A DNA stretch of 12,500 nt from the NCBI RefSeq assembly GCF_034440735.1, contig NZ_CP140098.1, forward strand, positions 1,030,001-1,042,500. Direction: 5' to 3'. The notes below the pieces were generated by a model. It was not told the origin of the DNA, searched no databases, and saw nothing but the letters and a program-made list of their open reading frames with translations. The first letter of the stretch is position 1. Each line of letters opens with the position of its first letter. Shown piece after piece: positions 7,820 to 12,500 of the stretch. This DNA comes from Deinococcus sp. AB2017081. GTDB taxonomy: Bacteria > Deinococcota > Deinococci > Deinococcales > Deinococcaceae. The translations under genes were made by a program, and so were the position numbers.

Positions 7820-7920
7820 CCGACCAAGGCTGCCCGATTCTGCCCACAGGCAAACGCCAGCAGGAGCAGTCAGCCCAGGCGGCACGCCAGCCCAGATCCG
7901 CGTCCAGTGCGGGGAAACGG

Positions 7921-7955
7921 ATGGTGAGGCCACGCCGCAGCCAAGGAGGTGACAC

Positions 7956-7959
<4 letters not shown>
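7921..7959 (+). CDS. Possible 12-residue upstream ORF overlapping the ddrO start
   Basis: ATG at 7921 opens a reading frame coding [12 protein letters not shown]. Its TGA (7957-7959) overlaps the ddrO ATG as ATGA. GGGGA at 7911-7915 lies 5 nt before the ATG and could act as a ribosome site. The frame also spans the ddrO Shine-Dalgarno. It could couple ddrO translation to the leader, or it may be chance; nothing but position and spacing supports it. Confidence 0.3.
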
Positions 7960-8345
<386 letters not shown>

Positions 8346-8412
8346 GCGGATTCCGGGTGATCTCCGGATCGACCGGGTCAGGCAGCAGTGACGTTCCTCA
8401 AGTGCGACTCCC

Positions 8413-8441
8413 CATCCCCCCGCTGTTCTGGCGGGGGGATG
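8413..8441 (+). terminator. Rho-independent terminator of ddrO
   Basis: CATCCCCCCGC (8413-8423) pairs perfectly with GCGGGGGGATG (8431-8441): 11 bp with a 7-nt loop, followed by TTGCGTTTC. It lies 67 nt after the ddrO stop and isolates ddrO from tig. Confidence 0.88.
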
Positions 8442-8464
8442 TTGCGTTTCCGTGTACCCCACAG

Positions 8465-8481
8465 GGCGTGACGGTCACGCC
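8465..8481. promoter_or_regulatory. Perfect 17-bp palindrome upstream of the tig promoter
   Basis: GGCGTGACGGTCACGCC is fully symmetric about G8473. Relative to the start site inferred from the TATGAT box, it is centred near -50, where an activator would usually bind. It may be an operator for tig; the protein that would bind it is unknown. Confidence 0.45.
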
Positions 8482-8510
8482 GGGCACGTGCGCGCCGGGC
8501 CAAAACCCTC

Positions 8511-8516
8511 TATGAT
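8511..8516 (+). promoter_or_regulatory. -10 box of the tig promoter
   Basis: TATGAT is one base from the consensus TATAAT. No recognisable -35 hexamer lies 16-18 bp upstream. Transcription would begin near 8523, leaving about 160 nt before the tig start codon. Confidence 0.6.
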
Positions 8517-8531
8517 GCTGGGCGGCATGTC

Positions 8532-8563
8532 GCGCGCCCACTCCTGACGTGGAGTGACCGCGC
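8532..8563 (+). other. Hairpin in the tig 5' leader with a six-codon ORF
   Basis: CACTCC (8539-8544) pairs with GGAGTG (8551-8556) around TGACGT. After a 2x2 internal loop, GCGCG (8532-8536) pairs with CGCGC (8559-8563). A six-codon frame, MSRAHS (8527-8547), starts 10 nt after the -10 box and its TGA falls in the hairpin loop. CTCC in the left arm could also pair with GGAG in the tig ribosome site (8675-8678). Together these look like a possible translation-sensitive leader, but this is inference. I see nothing else in 8564-8684. Confidence 0.35.
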
Positions 8564-8684
8564 CCGGCACGGCACAGGGCACACCAACACTGGACAGACC
8601 AGACGTGCACAAGCAAGCGCCCCCCGCACCGGCCCACCCCACGTGGAACACGGGCGGACACCGGGGCGCAGACGGGAGAAGAAC

Positions 8685-9995
<1,311 letters not shown>

Positions 9996-10013
9996 GCGCG
10001 AAGAGCGCAGGTG

Positions 10014-10040
10014 GGGGCGCGTCCTGCGGGGCCGCGCCCC
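10014..10040 (+). terminator. GC-rich hairpin after tig
   Basis: GGGGCGCG (10014-10021) pairs with CGCGCCCC (10033-10040) around an 11-nt loop. An outer pairing of GCGCAGG (10005-10011) with CCTGCGC (10039-10045) is an alternative. It is followed by GTTGTTGATCGTT, a broken T-rich stretch, 18 nt after the stop. Confidence 0.7.
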
Positions 10041-10374
10041 TGCGCGTTGTTGATCGTTGCCGCCGGTTCTCCTGTGTAGCTGCGTGGGATCTGTCGCCAT
10101 GCACGGTTCCGACGTTGTTCACGCGGCCCAGCCCTGAATCCGGGCCTGACCACTCCTGGTGATCGGAGGAATGCCTCTGCTCCGGCCGCGCCTGGAGGTG
10201 GGAGCGCTGTTCAGGGTGGCCGGCGTGCCGACACGCACCCTGAGCCCTGAATGCCTGTCGCGCTCCGGGGAGGAGGCTGAACGGGAGCCTCCAGCCCCGG
10301 CGGCCGAGCCACTTCCGGCCTGAGGCCGGTGTCGGGGGCTGACCTCCTGTACCCGGCGCTCACCGACCCCGGAC
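10041..10374. other. Noncoding GC-rich spacer with several hairpins
   Basis: No convincing gene, tRNA or SD-supported start is seen in these 334 bases. They hold three clear inverted repeats: TCAGGGT (10211-10217) with ACCCTGA (10237-10243), enclosing GCGTG/CACGC; GGAGGCT (10272-10278) with AGCCTCC (10286-10292); and CCGGCC (10315-10320) with GGCCGG (10324-10329). The 10-mer AGCCCTGAAT occurs twice (10130, 10243). This may be an unannotated small RNA or just remnant sequence. Confidence 0.5.
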
Positions 10375-10403
10375 TTGCCACCCGAGCCCGAACTGTGTAC
10401 CAT
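10375..10403 (+). promoter_or_regulatory. Promoter of the GntR-family regulator gene
   Basis: TTGCCA (10375-10380) and TACCAT (10398-10403) are separated by exactly 17 bp. Transcription would start near 10410, leaving a leader of about 70 nt. The operator at 10417-10430 lies just downstream of that start, where a bound repressor would block transcription. Confidence 0.6.
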
Positions 10404-10416
10404 GGCTGCATACCGA

Positions 10417-10430
10417 TTTGGTATACCAAA
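10417..10430. promoter_or_regulatory. Operator palindrome, probably for the adjacent GntR regulator
   Basis: TTTGGTATACCAAA is a perfect 14-bp palindrome, 50 bp before the regulator gene. FadR/FCD-type GntR proteins bind TNGTNNNACNA-like sites; here GGT and ACC are separated by two bases rather than three. Position and family make autoregulation the simplest reading, probably covering leuC too. Confidence 0.65.
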
Positions 10431-10480
10431 CGGACGAGCGTGCGTGACCAGAGTGTCGTCCACTGCCCAGGGAGGTGAAG

Positions 10481-11149
10481 ATGACCAGTCCGTCCGCCAC
10501 GCTCGCGTACCAGCAGCTCCGGGAGAGCATCCTGGGGGTCGATCTGCTCCCCGGCGAGGTGCTGACCGAGGCCCGCCTGGGCGAGCGGCTCCAGACCTCC
10601 CGGACGACGGTGCGCGGTGCCCTGGCCCGCCTGGAGAACGAGGGCCTGATCCGCAAGACCGGCCGCAGCTTCATCGTCGCGCCGATCGACCTGCGCGAGA
10701 TCGAGGAGGCCTTCGCGTTCCGCAGTGTGCTGGAGGTCGGAGCGCTGCGGCTGGCCTTTCCCACCGTGACCCCGGAGCGGCTGGCGTGGGTGCGTGACCG
10801 GGCCAGCGAGTTCGGCGACGACACCAGCATCGGGGATCACATGGATCGGGCCACACGCTTCCACGTGGATCTCGCGGGACTGTCCGGCAACCGCCTGATC
10901 GTCCGGTCGCTGGAGGACGTGCTGCTGCGGCTGGCCCGCGCCCGCTGGCTGGAGGCGCGGGGCGACGGTGGGCTGGCCCGCTCGCATGCCGACCACCTCC
11001 ACCTCCTTGACTTGGTCGCCGCTCGCCAGGAGGACGCGGCGGCCACGCACCTCCACGCCCACATCCAGCGCTCGTGCTCGCGGCTTGTCCAGGCGCTGCG
11101 CGACGACCGGCGTGGCCTGGGCCTGCGCGGCCTGGCCGTGCACACCTGA
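10481..11149 (+). CDS. GntR-family transcriptional regulator, FCD (FadR-like) subfamily
   Basis: A 222-residue DNA-binding regulator. Residues about 9-68 form the GntR winged helix ([60 protein letters not shown]). Residues about 72-210 are an all-helical FCD ligand domain. Three histidines fit the FCD metal site (H128, H172, H194), but the Asp usual four residues before the first His is Ala (A124), so metal or ligand binding may differ. The ATG at 10481 is preceded by GGAGGT; the GTG at 10475 lies inside that site and is rejected. leuC starts 47 nt after the stop with no visible promoter between, so the two are probably one transcript. The ligand cannot be named; an organic acid is typical of the subfamily. 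Confidence 0.9.
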   Translation: MTSPSATLAYQQLRESILGVDLLPGEVLTEARLGERLQTSRTTVRGALARLENEGLIRKTGRSFIVAPIDLREIEEAFAFRSVLEVGALRLAFPTVTPERLAWVRDRASEFGDDTSIGDHMDRATRFHVDLAGLSGNRLIVRSLEDVLLRLARARWLEARGDGGLARSHADHLHLLDLVAARQEDAAATHLHAHIQRSCSRLVQALRDDRRGLGLRGLAVHT

Positions 11150-11196
11150 CCCGTCGCCCGACCATCCGCCCTCTGTCCCGTTTTCCAGGAGTGTCC

Positions 11197-12500
11197 ATGA
11201 CCCAGCCCCAGACCATGATCGAGAAGATCTGGAACGAGCACGTCGTCCGCACCGCGCCCGGACAGCCGGATCTGCTGTACATCGACCTGCACCTTGTCCA
11301 CGAGGTCACGTCCCCACAGGCCTTCGAGGGTCTGCGCCTGGCCGGCCGCCGGGTGCGCCGCCCCGACCGGACGATCGCCACCATGGATCACAACGTGCCC
11401 ACCGAGCGCATCCACCGGCCGCTGTCGGAGCTCGAAGACCGCGTGTCGGCCGCGCAGCTCCAGGCGCTGGAGGAGAACTGTGCGGAGTTCGGCGTCGAGC
11501 TGCACCGCATGGGCAGCGCGGGGCAGGGCATCGTCCACGTGATCGGGCCAGAGCTGGGAATCACGCAGCCGGGCATGACCATCGTGTGCGGTGACTCGCA
11601 CACCGCCACGCACGGGGCCTTCGGGGCGCTGGCCTTCGGGATCGGCACCAGCGAGGTCGAGCACGTCCTGGCGACCCAGACCCTGCCGCAGCGCCGCCCG
11701 AAGACCATGGCGATCACCGTGGAGGGGCCGCTGCCCGCCGGGGTCGGGGCCAAGGATCTGATCCTGGGCATCCTGAAGCGCATCGGCACCGACGGTGGCA
11801 CCGGGCACATCATCGAGTACCGGGGCGAGGCTGTGCGCTCGCTGAGCATGGAGGGCCGCATGACCGTGTGCAACATGTCCATCGAGGGCGGTGCCCGCGC
11901 GGGCCTGATCGCCCCAGACGACACGACCTTCGAGTACCTGCGCGGCCGGCCCGGTGCCCCCCAGGGCGAGGCGTGGGAGCAGGCGGTGGCGCACTGGCGC
12001 ACCCTGACCACCGACGAGGGCGCGACCTTCGACCGGGAACTGACCTTCCAGGCCTCGGACTTCCGGCCGTACGTGACGTGGGGCACCACGCCCGGGCAGG
12101 TGGTCGGCCTGGACGACGTGGTGCCGGAACCGGCCACCGACAGCCAGCAACGTGCCCTGCAGTACATGGCCCTGGAGCCCGGACAGCGCATGCGCGACAT
12201 CCAGGTCGATACCGTGTTCATCGGGTCGTGCACGAACTCGCGCATCGAGGATCTGCGGGTCGCCGCCGAGGTGCTGCGGGGCCGCACGGTGCGCCCTGGC
12301 CTGCGGGCGCTGGTCGTGCCGGGTTCCATGGCCGTGCGCGCCCAGGCCGAGCAGGAGGGCCTTGACCGGGTGTTCCTCGATGCCGGCTTCGAGTGGCGGG
12401 CGGCGGGGTGTTCGATGTGCCTGGGGATGAACCCGGACATTCTGCAACCCGGTGAGCGCTGTGCCAGCACCAGCAACCGCAACTTCGAGGGCCGGCAGGG
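11197..12500 (+). CDS. leuC: 3-isopropylmalate dehydratase large subunit (partial, runs off the window)
   Basis: LeuC with LeuD isomerises 2-isopropylmalate to 3-isopropylmalate through a 4Fe-4S cluster, the second step of leucine synthesis. 434 residues are visible and the frame is open at the window end; about 30 residues are missing compared with the E. coli protein of about 466. The sequence follows the bacterial-type LeuC almost without gaps: [78 protein letters not shown] and [17 protein letters not shown]. The cluster cysteines are C345 and C405/C408 (GCSMC). These traits and the length fit LeuC better than the shorter homoaconitase LysT/HacA used for lysine synthesis in this phylum. 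The ATG has AGGAG 5 nt upstream (11187-11191). leuD would be expected to the right. Confidence 0.95.
   Translation, partial: MTQPQTMIEKIWNEHVVRTAPGQPDLLYIDLHLVHEVTSPQAFEGLRLAGRRVRRPDRTIATMDHNVPTERIHRPLSELEDRVSAAQLQALEENCAEFGVELHRMGSAGQGIVHVIGPELGITQPGMTIVCGDSHTATHGAFGALAFGIGTSEVEHVLATQTLPQRRPKTMAITVEGPLPAGVGAKDLILGILKRIGTDGGTGHIIEYRGEAVRSLSMEGRMTVCNMSIEGGARAGLIAPDDTTFEYLRGRPGAPQGEAWEQAVAHWRTLTTDEGATFDRELTFQASDFRPYVTWGTTPGQVVGLDDVVPEPATDSQQRALQYMALEPGQRMRDIQVDTVFIGSCTNSRIEDLRVAAEVLRGRTVRPGLRALVVPGSMAVRAQAEQEGLDRVFLDAGFEWRAAGCSMCLGMNPDILQPGERCASTSNRNFEGRQ

Noticed and set aside
10081..10200. Possible tRNA (short TTCC and AATCC motifs suggestive of a T-loop)
   Set aside because: No acceptor stem, anticodon arm or D-arm can be paired around them.
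10119..10463. A 114-codon minus-strand frame in the tig-GntR spacer
   Set aside because: Composition is Arg/Ser/Gly/Pro-rich as expected from random GC-rich sequence. It has no ribosome site and runs across the GntR promoter and operator.
10837..12447. A 536-codon minus-strand frame antisense to leuC and the GntR gene
   Set aside because: The plus strand encodes an unmistakable LeuC here with all cluster cysteines. The antisense product is His/Arg/Gly-rich and matches no family I know.

Overview
The window looks like a chromosomal segment of a Deinococcus species. It is very GC-rich, with strong G/C preference at third codon positions. It carries an SlpA-type surface protein (N-terminal SLH domain, coiled coil, large C-terminal beta-barrel) and DdrO, the Deinococcus radiation/desiccation-response repressor. 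Several genes begin with a TANNNT box 6-7 nt before the ATG, the leaderless-mRNA arrangement typical of this genus. No mobile element, CRISPR array, rRNA or tRNA was seen.

Layout. 74-3229: slpA, closed by a UUCG-loop terminator. 3348-4286: ppaC (Mn-dependent inorganic pyrophosphatase). 4349-5608: folC (folylpolyglutamate/dihydrofolate synthase). 5668-7158: an M32 (Taq-type) metallocarboxypeptidase. The last three read rightward, and each appears to have its own leaderless promoter. A perfect 24-bp hairpin follows the peptidase gene. 7410-7661: an unrecognised 83-residue protein, the only minus-strand gene. 7662-7955: a shared control region with back-to-back promoters. 7956-8345: ddrO, preceded by a leader of about 130 nt with a small overlapping upstream ORF, and followed by a strong terminator. 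8685-9995: tig (trigger factor) with a structured leader of about 160 nt. 10041-10374: noncoding and hairpin-rich. 10481-11149: a GntR/FCD regulator with a perfect palindromic operator in its own leader. 11197-12500: leuC, cut by the window end.

How it fits together. The window mixes envelope architecture (SlpA links the outer membrane to peptidoglycan), housekeeping metabolism (PPi hydrolysis, folate, peptide turnover, leucine synthesis), protein folding (trigger factor) and the switch of the DNA-damage response (DdrO, cleaved by the IrrE/PprI protease). The only tight functional pairing suggested by spacing is the GntR regulator with leuC (47 nt apart, no obvious promoter between). I see no clearly new multi-gene system. 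The most interesting material is regulatory: the ddrO control region with its divergent small gene and upstream ORF, the tig leader, the GntR operator, and a trigger factor whose PPIase domain is degenerate and carries a histidine-rich loop.
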